Positions 1 through 10,445 of a stretch of 64,000 nt of DNA are shown here, piece after piece. Source of the stretch: Epiperipatus broadwayi. Taxonomy: Eukaryota > Onychophora > Udeonychophora > Euonychophora > Peripatidae. Under the pieces are notes generated by a model. The model saw only the letters and a list, made by a program, of their open reading frames with translations, was not told the origin of the DNA and ran no database searches. A program made the translations under genes and the position numbers. Position 1 is the stretch's first letter, and each line of letters starts with the position of its first letter. The stretch covers positions 6,306,963-6,370,962 of the forward strand of contig JAQFVV010006208.1 in the NCBI GenBank assembly GCA_028023455.1. The letters run 5' to 3'.

Positions 1-151
1 AGGAGTGGTTTTCACTTTATGAACAATAATTTAATGATGACATGATATTGTTCGAGAGGGGAAATATCAGGGATCACATACAATAAATTTTCTAGCTTTG
101 ACATTCATATAAACTTAATTTATATTCCTACACACTCTAAAATTTATACAC
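1..151. other. AT-rich sequence, nothing recognised
   Basis: No coding or repeat signature was recognised before the LINE tail that starts near 152. Confidence 0.5.
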
Positions 152-285
152 ATCATGGATGGATGAAATAAGAAAGTGTGCAGGGATGATGTGGAGAAGA
201 GAAGCTAATGATCGGAGAAGATGGACTGAACTTGGAGAGACCTTCATCCTGCAGTGGATTGATAATAGTTGATGATGATAAATAA
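152..285 (+). mobile_element. RTE-type LINE, 3' end (5'-truncated)
   Basis: This is the last ~130 bp of the RTE-like LINE found nine further times in the window. It encodes the C-terminal stretch around MDEIRKCAGMMWRREA and ends in the family's TTGATGATGATG-type simple tail. The tail runs directly into a family A hammerhead element that lacks the CUGAUGA box, so the insertion appears to have landed in or next to the ribozyme core. Confidence 0.8.
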
Positions 286-425
286 TAAGTGCTGGTTCAG
301 CATGAAATACACAAATTGAAAAACATTTTCCACATATATGTGGTCATGGGTATCAGTTGTATAAGGTGGGGTGGATGACTGATGGGAGCTTGAAAGTCTG
401 GGTTCAAATCCCCTCTAAGTGCATA
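286..425 (+). mobile_element. Family A hammerhead element, 3' part
   Basis: The copy starts inside stem II (GTGCTGGTTCAGCAT followed by GAAA) and continues through the typical body to the B-box-like end GTTCAAATCCCCTC near 410. The upstream CUGAUGA half is missing, so the ribozyme is broken. Confidence 0.75.
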
Positions 426-686
426 ATCTTATAAAAATAATCAAATCACTCTTCCAAATGTTAAAATATTTCAGCAACATCCTCTGTGAATAAATATTAA
501 GTCCAAACTTCAAACAACTAAACTATCCTTTTGAGCCATTAAGCATCACATGATCACTATCTTATACTAGCACATAATTGTTTATAAACAAAGCAAAACT
601 CTCCATACAGTATTGCCACCCTATGCCAACCAGAGTAATCAATAAATGCCAGAAGGCTTGTGCATAAAATCCCTATCTAATGCCTG

Positions 687-753
687 CTCATCCAATATCC
701 CCAGACTAGTTTCTGGCTTGTGGCCATCGTCAGTGAGGAGCTTTGGATCTGAG
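687..753 (-). ncRNA. Type I hammerhead ribozyme, family B
   Basis: Read on the minus strand: CTGACGA, stem II TGGC-CACAA-GCCA (4 bp), GAAA, a two-base-pair stem III (AC/GU around UA), the cleavage triplet GUC, then UGGGGA. UGGGGA pairs with UCCUCA just before the core. Further out UUGGAU pairs with AUCCAA and GAG with CUC, separated by an internal loop. All conserved core positions are present, and cleavage would fall between 703 and 704. This is one of the most complete copies in the window. Self-cleavage is inferred, not shown. Confidence 0.85.
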
Positions 754-1120
754 AGCACTGCACCTAGATCTTAGGATCTAATGCAACCCTCCAGCACCCA
801 TCTTTTGTCTCTACTTAACTACAAAACTATGAGAATGAAATTGAAAACACAAAAATATTTTCGATCTAAGCTCATGGAGAGTTTTTCTTTGTTTATAAAC
901 AATTATGTGCTAGTATAAGATAGTGATCATGTGATGCTTAATGGTTTAGCGCCAATCTTGCCTAATAGGATAGTGATGGATATGACTATATAAGCTATTG
1001 AGCTTAGATTGAAAATATTTTTTGTGTTTTCAATTTCATTCTCATAGTTTTGTAATTAAGTAGAGATAAAAGGTGGGTGCTGGAGGGTTGCATTAGATCC
1101 TATAATTTAGGTGCAGTGCT

Positions 1121-1187
1121 CTCAGATCCAAAGCTCCTCACTGATGATGGCCACAAGCCAGAGACTAGTCTGGGGATATTGGATGAG
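1121..1187 (+). ncRNA. Family B hammerhead, damaged (GAGA)
   Basis: The mirror copy of the 687-753 motif: CTGATGA at 1141-1147 and stem II TGGC/GCCA, but GAAA reads GAGA at 1161-1164. The GUC triplet ends at 1170. The substitution hits a conserved adenosine, so activity is doubtful. Confidence 0.7.
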
Positions 1188-1459
1188 TAGGCATTAGATA
1201 GGGATTTTATGCACAAGCCTTCTGGCATTTATTGATTACTCTGATTGGCACAGGGTGGCAATACTGTATGGAGAGTTTGGCTTTGTTTATATCCCTTTGA
1301 GTTTGACTGTTTGAGGTTCAGACTTTATATTTATTAACAGAGGATGTTGTGAAATAACTTAACATTTGGAAGGGTGAATTGATTATTTTCTACTTAATTT
1401 TCAGCTAGAATTATGCATTATAATATTTTCTTAATAATGCGTAATCTTATATCTATATC

Positions 1460-2160
1460 ATTTTAATAACTCTCCATTCAGTAGCACCACCCAGTGCAAG
1501 GCTTTGTAATCAAGGGATGCAGAAAGATTTGTGTATAAAATCCCCATCAATGCCTATTCATCCAATATCCCAGACTAGTTTCTAACTGTGGCTTTCATCA
1601 GTGAGGAACCTTGGATTTAAAAGCATTGTGCACCTAAATATAGGATCTAATGCTACCCTCCAACAGCCATCTTTTACCTATTTGATTAACTATAAAGTTT
1701 GGAGCTATAGGATAATGGTGACTAGATATTTTTTGGAAAAAATCAAAGACACCAAAATGTATAGATGCTGAACTAACTTCAGATCTGTATCACTATACAA
1801 GTAAATGAGCTTGGATTGAAAACATTAATGTGTCTTCATCTTGGGATCCTAGCTTTATGGTTAACTAAATAGGTAAATGATAGCTGTTGGAGGATTGAAT
1901 TAGACCCTAAGATCTAGATGCAATGCTCTCAAATCCAAAGTTCCTCATTGATGAAAGCCACAAGCTAGAAACTAATCTGGGAATATTTGATGAATAGGCA
2001 CTAAATAGGAATTTTATGCACAAACCTTCCTGCATCCATTAATTATGAAGGCTTGCACTAGGTGGCACTTTTGTATGGAGACTTTGCTACTGTTATTGAC
2101 ATCCTGTATCAGAATATGAAATGGTAATCATGTGATGTTTTAATGGTTTGTATAATTTTT
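1460..2160. repeat. Second family B palindrome (~700 bp)
   Basis: Left arm about 1460-1740 and right arm about 1840-2160 mirror each other. The minus-strand hammerhead at 1557-1617 keeps CTGATGA, GAAA and GUC. The plus-strand one (about 1928-1993) starts TTGATGA, losing C3. The outer end carries the family motif ATCATGTGATG near 2130-2140. Confidence 0.8.
1557..1617 (-). ncRNA. Hammerhead ribozyme, family B
   Basis: Minus strand: CTGATGA, a short stem II (AAGC-CACA-GTTA with an A-A clash at the first pair), GAAA, then CUAGUC and UGGGA. The core is complete but stem I has lost one G, so it is weaker than the 687-753 copy. Confidence 0.65.
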
Positions 2161-2804
2161 ACTTATAAACAAGGAAGTTGCTTATTTTTTCCTTGAGTTA
2201 AAAGCTAAACATAGTCTTTTTCTCACAAAACATAAAATACATGAGAAATCATTATATAATTATCAAAACTTACTATAAAGTTTCCATATTCTTATGATGG
2301 ATATTATTCTCTTTTCACCTTTTATTTCTCATTATAGATTTTAATCAAAACATTAATAAAGTTTAATGTCACTTGCTATTATAAGGACTACTTGGTATAT
2401 TGATCACATATCTAATAAGGCCATGACCTGGGTTTAAGTTTCAAATAAATAAAACTTAAAAAAAAGTCTTATTCCAATCAGATTTAGAATATTTTTTTCT
2501 AATAAATTGCTTAAAATTAATCTAACTATGTATCCAATATTAGTGGGAAATGGAAGTCTAGCTATTTTTGAGCCAGAGTAAGAACAAGGGTGGTTAGAGG
2601 TTCCCCATCTTATTACTTGCTAATTGTCACACCTAGAAAATATGCCTCTTTTTTATTGTTCCTCTATGAAGAGTGTATTAAAAAAATTATTTTAGTAGGT
2701 TTACTTGTAGAGCTGTTCTCAACATAAGAATGGATGAATCTAATATTTCCTCTGATAAAGTAAATCTTGAATAATATTCAAAATGATTGGAATTAATTCA
2801 CATT
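2161..2804. other. AT-rich sequence, nothing recognised
   Basis: No coding or repeat signature was found here. Confidence 0.5.
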
Positions 2805-3244
2805 AATGTTATAGCTCTTACTTATGGATCTGAGACTTGGACACTTAATAGAAGAGCAATACAGAGACTTCAGACCACTCAAAGAAGTATGGAGAGATGT
2901 ATGTTGAGAGTAACAAGAAGAGATCAAAAACGCAATATATGGGTAAGAGAATAAACAGGTGTTACTGACCTCATTGAAAAAATTAAAAGACAAGTGGAGT
3001 GGGGCTGGACCTATTGCTAGAAGAGATGATAATAGATAGACAACTGATATCTTAAACTGGATTCCAAGAGATTGTAAAAGACCCAGAAAGAGACCACATG
3101 TGAGATGGATGGATGAAATAAGAAAGTGTGCAGGGATGATGTGGAGAAGAGAAGCTAAAGGTCAGAGGAGATGGATTGAACTTAGAGGGACCTTCATTCT
3201 GCAGTTGATTGATAATGGTTGATGATGATGATGAATGTTATAGC
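2805..3244 (+). mobile_element. RTE-type LINE 3' fragment with target-site duplication
   Basis: A 5'-truncated copy begins at the segment encoding LTYGSETWTLNRRAI and runs through GHIARRDDN and RPRKRPHVRWMDE to the TTGATGATGATGATG tail. It is flanked by an 11-bp direct repeat AATGTTATAGC (2805-2815 and 3234-3244), the expected target duplication. The C-terminal domain is typical of RTE-clade LINEs. The reading frame is interrupted. Confidence 0.88.
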
Positions 3245-3664
3245 ATTGTGTCTCCTTTCTTTGTCTGCTTTCCTACTCTATATGTATATATTCCATTTTT
3301 ATTCAGTAATATGATTTCTTTTAATCTAATATTATATTTCAATATATTTATTGTTTATATCTGTTTTTAACACTTGCTTTAAATCATCAAAATAATATGA
3401 TGATCATCAGAAATGAAGAAACAGAGCTATGTATCTACCTAGAGTCCATGATGCTGAGTTGTGATCCATAGACCTTGAATTCCAGAGTCCATTTTATTGT
3501 CATTGTTGCTACACAGTATAAAATAAAATAAAAATGTTTATATTTTAAAAAGTGATTAAATGAATTGGATTTTGCGATTATGCAAAAATATCATTTTCGA
3601 TAACAAACTTTTTTGTTATGAATTGTAGTTTTTAACTTGACTGTAAACAGAAATGAATGTAAAG
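3245..3664. other. AT-rich sequence, nothing recognised
   Basis: No supported feature was found between the LINE and the A' tandem array. Confidence 0.5.
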
Positions 3665-4280
3665 ACATTATGGTCTGGGCCAACTGATGAGTACTGGCTT
3701 AGCATGAAATGTGCATCTTTGGGATTATGGGTCTTTTCCTCAAATTTTTAGTCATATATTTATAATAGCATCCCTCCACAAAGTGTTAAAAGTGGGTAGA
3801 AATCATTCCGTGAGAGGAGTGTAGTGAAAATTACCTTACAAAAATATTATTAATTATTGGATAACCTCTAGTCTAATGAATAACTAATAAAAATTATTAA
3901 TATACTTTCATTACGTGATTTATGTCATAGTTGTGAGAGCAGTACATTTGACACTTATCAATGAAACCATAGTAATTTTCTATCTACATATATACTCAAC
4001 AATGATAAAGATATAAAGAAGATAAAGATATGTGTAAATAATTGTGATCTGGACCAACTGATGAGTGCTGGTTCATCATAAAATGCATAGATCTTTTTCA
4101 CATATCTTTAGTTATATGTTTATTATTACATCCACAAGGTGTTAAAAACGAATAGAAATCATTCCCTAGCTTTGGTGAGAATAGTGTAGTAAAAATTACA
4201 CTACAGAAATATTATTCAGGATAATCTCTAATCTAATGAATGACTAATAAAAATTATTAGTGCTTCAAACATTCTTAGTA
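3665..4280 (+). mobile_element. Family A' hammerhead element, 1.6-unit direct tandem
   Basis: Two head-to-tail copies of the A' unit have CTGATGA boxes at 3684-3690 and 4058-4064, a period of 374 bp. Unit 1 keeps GAAA and the AUC cleavage triplet, though stem II has a mismatch and stem I an extra U. Unit 2 has GAAA mutated (CATAAAA). The shared body includes AATCATTCC, GAAATATTATTC and GACACTTATCA motifs. Direct tandem copies of a ~370-nt hammerhead unit are the arrangement described for animal retrozymes. The array ends about 165 bp before the RhoGEF exon. Confidence 0.8.
3672..3735 (+). ncRNA. Type I hammerhead, family A' unit 1
   Basis: GGGCCAA precedes CTGATGA. Stem II is imperfect, followed by GAAA, the mini stem III AUG-UG-CAU and C17 at 3717, then UUUGGGAU. 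CCAA can pair with UUGG after skipping one U. Confidence 0.6.
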
Positions 4281-4444
4281 ATATGAATTCAGTGCTTTAT
4301 AAATCATATTTTACCATTTGTCTTTTCTTCTTATGTAGGAGTTTATTAAAAAATCAATATAAAATTTAATGCTTCTAAAACTTGTATATTTTGCATTTAT
4401 ATTTTATTGCTATTATTATCTAATTATTTATTTATTTATTTTAG

Positions 4445-4615
4445 GACTGTTTTAGATGAACTCATAGAGACGGAAAAAGAATTTATTAGATCTCTCAAAT
4501 TTGCAATTAGTACTTATGTTGAAGAATTTGATAATCCTCATGTACCAGAAAGTTTACGAACTCTACGAGATGAACTTTTTGTCATTTTAAAGGAAATTTT
4601 AACCTTTCATGAAGT
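4445..4615 (+). CDS. Internal exon of a Dbl-homology RhoGEF
   Basis: This is the one confident host exon. It follows a T-rich acceptor ending TTTATTTTAG and stops at GTAAGT, a perfect donor. It is 171 bp: one base of a split codon, 56 whole codons, then two bases. The peptide contains ELIETEKEFIRSLKF and PESLRTLRDELFVIL and ends TFHE. This matches the first conserved helix of DH domains (E-L-x-x-T-E-x-x-Y/F-V-x-x-L), the following extended strand, and the F-x-N-I-x-x-I-x-x-F-H helix. DH domains activate Rho-family GTPases by catalysing GDP-GTP exchange at the membrane or cytoskeleton. The spacing suits the Trio/Kalirin, Dbs or UNC-89/obscurin groups, and I cannot choose among them. Flanking introns are at least several kilobases and full of hammerhead elements. 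The rest of the DH and any PH domain are not confidently seen. Confidence 0.85.
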
Positions 4616-4659
4616 GTAAGTAATTTTCTGTATTACATTATAATATTTGAATAAACTGA

Positions 4660-4975
4660 GATTTAGATGTAGTTAGAGGTGATTTGAACACAGACTTTCA
4701 AGCGACCTTTAGCTATCCACTTCATTTTATCTAAACGATACACATGACCACATGAAAATGAATGATCTCCACTATACGTATTTCACGCTGATTATATATG
4801 TGTGTGGAAGATGATGATTTGGACCAACTGATGAGTGGTTGTTCAGCACGAAATACATATATGGAGATCTTTATCTCGTGTATATGGTCATGAGTATCGG
4901 TTATATATGATGGAGCGGACAGCTGAAGGAAGCTTGAAAGTCTGTGTTCAAATTCTCTCATATTATATTTAGAAT
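4660..4975. repeat. Family A inverted dimer (palindrome) with hammerhead
   Basis: The minus-strand arm (about 4665-4795) starts within stem II and includes GAAA and the body to the B-box-like end. The plus-strand arm (about 4800-4975) has a complete hammerhead. The two arms are joined head to head, about 50 bp beyond the RhoGEF donor site. Confidence 0.8.
4818..4872 (+). ncRNA. Type I hammerhead, family A
   Basis: GGACCAA, CTGATGA (4828-4834), a stem II opened and closed by GTG/CAC, GAAA at 4850-4853, mini stem III AU-ACAU-AU, and A17 at 4861 followed by UGGAGAUC. The core is intact. One U of the stem I strand after the cleavage site is missing. Confidence 0.7.
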
Positions 4976-5893
4976 TTGTTTTTTAGTGAAAGATGTATTA
5001 AATAACTAATCAGGTTAATTGTCTTGGAAGGATGGGCAATACGGAAGGTGGCGGGCGATTTTAGCTTAGTGAATGTGGGTGTGTGTATGTGCACAAAATG
5101 TCATTTTGTTTTTATTCTCAAATAATTATACTTAATTTCAAAACACCTTTGATGAACTTTTACGTGACTAGACAGCCAAAATTTGTTTAATTATAACAGA
5201 ATGTTTTTTAGGACAGTGTTCGTCTCACTATACATTATTTTTAGAATTTTTTTTTTAAATTCTTTTTTCTTTCTCTTTCTACCTATATAAATTAAATATA
5301 GTTCCACATATAAATCTTCTGAACAATGTTGCATGAAAAATGAAATTAAAGTGATAGGTTGTCTTCAGTATGTCTATATTTTTTAACTGAGATGGGTTAG
5401 AAATAGCTTCTCTGATTTCTTATCAAGACAGCAAAAATTCCATGCCTTTTATGAACAGCTAGTGTTTAAAAAGAATATTCCATTTTCTTGGAGGGAAGCA
5501 ATTTAAAAATTTAGTTTGCCAAATAAAAAAATTAAATAAACGCGTTTTTTCTTAGTGTGAAATTTTCTGTTGTACGTATTCTTTAAAAGAAAACAAATCG
5601 TTGTTTGGTAGATGTGTTTATTATTGTCACCCCCTCCCCCTATTGCCATCCCCCAATTATCATCGTCATTATTATTAATGTGGTTATTGTTATAAATATT
5701 TCTATTATTCTTCTATATATAAATTAACTTTATATATATCAACTGAAACTGGAAAATAGCGTATATTTAAAAAAATCTAATTTTAATAATATATATTTGT
5801 ACAAATAAGGCATATGTCAATTTTAAAGAAAGAATATAAACGTATTTTCTTTTTTTATTAAATTATAATGGGTTATAAAACAAATAAACCCCC
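4976..5893. other. AT-rich intronic sequence
   Basis: No gene or repeat family was recognised. A short C-rich stretch lies at 5631-5655. Confidence 0.5.
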
Positions 5894-5992
5894 ATTTTTT
5901 TTTTCATGTGTCATATCATCGGCCGGGAAGCGAACCCGGGACAACTGCTTGTATGGCAGCTGTGCTGATCACTCGACTACCAACGCCTGACT
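5894..5992 (-). mobile_element. tRNA-derived SINE
   Basis: Read on the minus strand it begins CAGGCGTTGGTAGTCGAG, has an anticodon-arm-like region, a GGTTCGCTTCCCGGCC B-box region, and ends GATGATATGACACATG plus an A-run. The 8-bp sequence AAATAAAC occurs on both sides (5882-5889 and 5993-6000), fitting a target duplication. The anticodon-loop area resembles tRNA-Val, but the acceptor ends do not pair, so this is not a functional tRNA gene. Confidence 0.85.
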
Positions 5993-6000
5993 AAATAAAC

Positions 6001-6714
6001 TCACTTTAAAAGCATATTTTAAATATAATAATCTTTAACCTCTCTCATATTTTTTTCTATAGAAATGATCCAGAAACATAATATATATATATATAAAATA
6101 CCATATATTCCATCATTTCTTTTAAAAACTTGATAATCATTGATCGTTTATATCCTCTTCTTCCTTTCTGATGTTTCCATGATTTTATATACTATTCCTG
6201 AAGGACTACAACATATATATATAAAAGATACTTTTTAACAATTAATCTTTCAAAAATATCTAAATTATTTACAATTTCCATTCTATAAAGAAACACATAT
6301 ATAAGACGTGTTTTTCTGAAGGTTTGTGATGATGGTGTTCTAGCTGTATTTTTATATTGGAAATATGTCCAATATAAAAATACATATATAAGACTATTCT
6401 TTTACTTTCATCCTTTTTTTAAAAAAAGTATTAATAATCAACATTTTTGATAAGAAAAAAAAATCATGTAAACATCCAAAATGTATCTATAACTTCTATC
6501 TAATAATTACATTTTGATTTTAATTAAAAACATTTTATCCATTTTTAAAATATTTTTATACCATAGTTTGTGTGATTTAATAACTCTTTTTAAAAAACAA
6601 ACCAAAAAAGCATTACAAATTAATCCTGTTAATTCCTTTTTTAGATGTGTTCTTATCATTTCTCAGAACTTTCTTTTATTTGTACTTGTCAATAATTTCA
6701 ATCTTTAGTGTCTA
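6001..6714. other. AT-rich sequence with a short PLE-end fragment
   Basis: The stretch near 6330-6390 (GATGATGGTGTTCTAG and a small hairpin) matches the outer end of the PLE at 53062-54000. The rest is unrecognised AT-rich DNA. Confidence 0.45.
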
Positions 6715-6905
6715 ATATTGGACCATAAAAAGGTGGGATTCCACTTTTATTATAAAAGGAGGTTACCTTAACAACAGATTGAGATTGTTGATTGTTATTG
6801 ATATTTCCATCTTTATTGTTTAAAACAGGTTGCCTTGACAACAGATTGAGATTGTTGATTGCTATTGATATTGGGATTGTTTAAGTATTGACTGACTTTA
6901 ATGAT
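6715..6905 (+). repeat. Family G repeat, two ~78-bp tandem units
   Basis: Two units of GACAACAGATTGAGATTGTT followed by GATTGNTATTGATATT lie head to tail. The same unit appears inverted at 39105-39245 and in the palindrome at 46780-47405. Function unknown. Confidence 0.75.
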
Positions 6906-8224
6906 AATAATATATGTATATTATAAATCATTAAGTGACTAAAAATAGAAAATATCCTTTTGAGTGAAAAGTGTGACATCTTTGCTTTTGATTGGAAATT
7001 TTTAATTTTTTTTTAAATGCTCACTAAAGCTATATTTAAATGAATTTCACTTAATATGTATGATTTTATTTTAAATTGATTTGATATTTCTAGTTTATAT
7101 CATTACATATTTCTGATTTAAGTTAATCTGTATATTCCTTATGTATATAACATATTTAATATGTGTGCATAATTATCTATGTATGTAATAAAGCACTAAT
7201 TAACTTAAAATATGAAGACATTCTTTTGTTGAAAAGTATTTGATTTTTTTTAATTGAAAAAGTTTTTTTAAAAAAAAAGCTTTATAAAACTGTATTTTAA
7301 ACTAACTTAATTTTATTCTAACTTAAATGAAACTTACAATTGAAACCAAGAAAAATACACAAATTACTTAAAACTTATTGACACTCTAAGAACAATTTTT
7401 AAATTGAATAAAAATTTTCCAGCCAGTGTTTCATGTGTAAGAAACTAAGTCACTTGGCTAAAATATTAGTGCTTTATTACTTTGGTGGTGATTAAAAAAA
7501 ATATACAAAATTTCAACAAATTATATTGACTTTAAATCTATTAAACCTCAATTTTAAAATGTTATTATAATTAGAAACCAAAAAGAGTCTATACTGCCCT
7601 CTCACAAGTCTACTTAAAACATATTAAAGTTCCAAAAATGAATTGTAAATTTGATATTAAAATATTCAAATTTTCCCCACCCAATAATCTAGATTTAAGA
7701 AATTAGGTTGCCTAAAATACCATAGTCCCATATTGCTTTGCCATGCATTTATTTTTATGTACAAAATTTGAACCAATTCTATTGAATTGAAATTGATTTA
7801 AAATTTATATTCTAACTTAAATAATAAAAGCGATCACAATAGCTTACAAATAAACAGATATTGTAACTTAAATACAACCCTTTAAAAAATAAAATTGTTA
7901 ATCAGTCTTTTTTGATTTTATATGATAATAATTTGACAGATCAGTATATATAAATCATATGTACTTATATGATCAATAAGAAAATTTTATATAAGAAAAA
8001 AATAATGTATTAATTTCTGAAATATGAGTGTTTTATACATTTTCACATCAATTAAGGTTCATTTCCAAATTTTCATAAAATATATTTTATATTAAAATGT
8101 ACATTATATATATATTGTAAAAAATGAAAAAATAATGATAAATACAGAAACCCACCTATTATATATGCAATTATGCAAATCTCCTAATACCCCCTAGTTC
8201 AACATTTTATAATTGGAAACACTA
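6906..8224. other. AT-rich sequence, nothing recognised
   Basis: About 1.3 kb of very AT-rich DNA with many homopolymer runs and no supported coding or repeat feature. Confidence 0.5.
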
Positions 8225-8512
8225 TCATTCTTTGCCAATTATCTCTGTTATGCTTTGATAGACACTCCATGTTGAAAGCTGACATCAGATTATTAAACAT
8301 ATTATTTCAGCCATATTTATTATTATTGATTCACCTTTTATATATTTTCAATAGCTTTAATCTTTATTTTACTATATATATAATATTAATATCATTTATG
8401 TTCTTTATTACTTTTTACAATGCTTGTTTACAACCCATTATTGACAGTTTTGATTGCCCCAGCAATCTTCTCAGAACTTCTACTTATATTTCCAAATCTT
8501 AACTTTAGTAAA
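8225..8512 (-). repeat. Family E (PLE-like end) copy
   Basis: Shares the TTTATTACTTTTTACAATGC body and the box ATTGCCCCAGCAATCTTCT with the 44.8 and 46.5 kb copies. On the minus strand this reads as CTGAGAAGATTGCTGGGGCAAT, a damaged version of the CUGAAGA hammerhead-like core. Confidence 0.7.
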
Positions 8513-8589
8513 CATTTTATATAATCAAAAAAAAAATTATTAAAGAATTATTTATACAAGTGGTTTCATTGAATCTGTTTTAATTTTTT

Positions 8590-9062
8590 AATCATCATTA
8601 CCATCATCAACACTAGCATCTCTTCTCCACACCATCCCTGTACACTTTCTTATTTCATCCATACATCTCACATGTGGTCTCTTTCTGAGTCTTTTACAAT
8701 CTCTTGGAATCCAATTTAAGTTTTCAATTGTCCATCTATTGTCATCTCTTCTAGCAATATGTCCAGCCCAACTCCACTTCAGTCTTTTAATTTTTTCAAC
8801 GAGGTCAGTAACACCTGTTTGTTCTCTTACCCATATATTGCATTTTCAATCTCTTCTTGTTACTCCCAATATGCATCTCTCCGTACTTCATTGAGTTGTC
8901 TGAAACTCTGTATTGCTCTTCTATTAAGTGTCCAAGTCTCAGATCCATAAGTAAGAACTGGTAAAACACATTTATTAAAAACCTTCCTTTTCAAGCACAT
9001 AGGCATATTTCCTTTTAGTATCAAGTTATTTCTACCAAAAGTACTCCAAGTTTAATTTTATA
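8590..9062 (-). mobile_element. RTE-type LINE 3' fragment
   Basis: On the minus strand the copy starts upstream of LTYGSETWTLNRRAI, in a segment equivalent to 28050-28140, and ends in the TTGATGATGG tail. Stops and indels interrupt the frame. Confidence 0.85.
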
Positions 9063-9236
9063 GAATTCTTTAGTATGTGCATCTATATTGAAATTTTCTC
9101 TAAGTGTAAAGTTTTCCACATACACTCCACAAATGACTATATAAGCACTGAGTTATAATGGATATTAGATTTTATTGAAAATAAATTCCCATTAATTAGA
9201 TTTGTTTATGATTGGAATCACTACTAAAGTATAAAC

Positions 9237-9475
9237 CACTAAGCATCACATGATCACATCTCCTATACTAGCACATTAATTGCATTAGATGCAGTGCTCT
9301 CAGATCCAAAGCTCCTCACTGACGAAGGCCACAAGCCAGAAACTAGTCCGGGGATATTGGATGAGTAGGCATTAGATAGGGATTTTATGCACAAACCTTC
9401 TGGCATCCATTGATTACTCTGTTTAGCACAGGTGGCAATACTGTATGGAGAGTTTTGCTCTGTTTACTAAAGTAT
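9237..9475 (+). mobile_element. Family B element with hammerhead
   Basis: A single-arm copy. Its left edge carries the family's end motif in inverted orientation (AAGCATCACATGATCA at 9240-9255). The body includes the hammerhead and ends GGCAATACTGTATGGAGAG. Confidence 0.8.
9299..9365 (+). ncRNA. Type I hammerhead, family B
   Basis: CTGACGA at 9319-9325, stem II AGGC-CACAA-GCCA, GAAA at 9339-9342, and GUC with C17 at 9348. Stem I pairs CUCAGAUCCAA and UCCUCA with the strand after the cleavage site. The first pair of stem II is A-A and position 1.1 is C rather than U, which weaken but may not abolish activity. Confidence 0.75.
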
Positions 9476-10084
9476 ACTTGTCTCCTTCTATCAGTGAATC
9501 AATTTAATATGTTATTGAATCTAAAGTTAAATTTTGAAGTTTGTAACTTAAGTTACTTGCTTAGGTTCCAACATAGTATTACTATATATTTCTTTACATG
9601 CTGCTACTTATATAAATATATGTTTATCAGATGATATTGTTAGTGCAAGAATTCTGGGAAAAAATCGATTTGAGAAGAATATGTCATTAGCGAAAGGTTG
9701 TGTGCGGGAGTTAAATAGATTCATTTTATATTAACTAGTATTATTTAGTAATTCAATGGTTAGAGATAGTAGGAATATTTTAGGTAGGAAAAAAAGAGAA
9801 TACAAGAAAAACAAATAAAATGTTATAGTGCTGGTAGATATAAATGATGTAAATAGAGATAATGAAGAAACAACAAATTGTTTTCAAGATATGATTATGA
9901 GTTTAAAGAAAAGGAATAGACAGATAGGGAATGAAATTATTACAAAGTCTTGGTGGTAGAGTACATTTAAATAAAGTATTCGAACTAATTTGAGTCCTAA
10001 AAAATGCTTATGTGAGAATAGTGATGTTCATTTTTAGATGCATGTGATGTGCTCAGAAATAAAGATTTACTTAAAATGGGTGGT

Positions 10085-10445
10085 TATTATTAATTTATTA
10101 AGCGCATACTTATTATGAAAGTAATATATATATTAAGGCTATCACCTTAAGACTATGCACCTGAACTTTGATCATAGGGACCTCTGCAAATCATTAACAC
10201 AAGATTAATGATTTTAAAAGACAAAGTGGTCACTCTTATCTTCAATGTATTTTTTAAATATATAGGTGAATCTAATTTGAGAGCATGAAGCTATTAAATG
10301 CTTCACAGATTAAGTCCACAGTTTCTATTTTACACTAGCACACACTGAATCTTTCGATTTACAATGAGATAGTGTTAAGATCTTATAGTTAGAAATCTTT
10401 TAAGACAATTCAAAGTTGTAATTATTATTAACTTATTAAGCACAT
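10085..10445 (+). repeat. Family C repeat copy
   Basis: Contains AAGGCTATCACCTTAA, GGGACCTCTGCAAATC, the AACACAAGATTAATG region and GAGAGCATGAAGCTATT, as in the copies at 21.4, 34.6, 51.3 and 59.8 kb. No intact hammerhead core is seen in this copy. Confidence 0.65.

Larger units (their letters stand above)
437..1396. repeat. ~960-bp palindrome carrying two family B hammerheads
   Basis: The left arm runs from about 437 to 860 and the right arm from about 985 to 1396. The arms are inverted copies of each other, so a transcript would fold into a hairpin of over 400 bp per arm. Each arm holds a family B hammerhead: minus strand at 687-753 and plus strand at 1121-1187, the latter with GAAA changed to GAGA. 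A family B end segment (CATCACATGATCA region) occurs near 541-612 and again, inverted, near 880-945, so the structure is compound: an element inside, or fused to, a larger inverted repeat. Confidence 0.85.
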
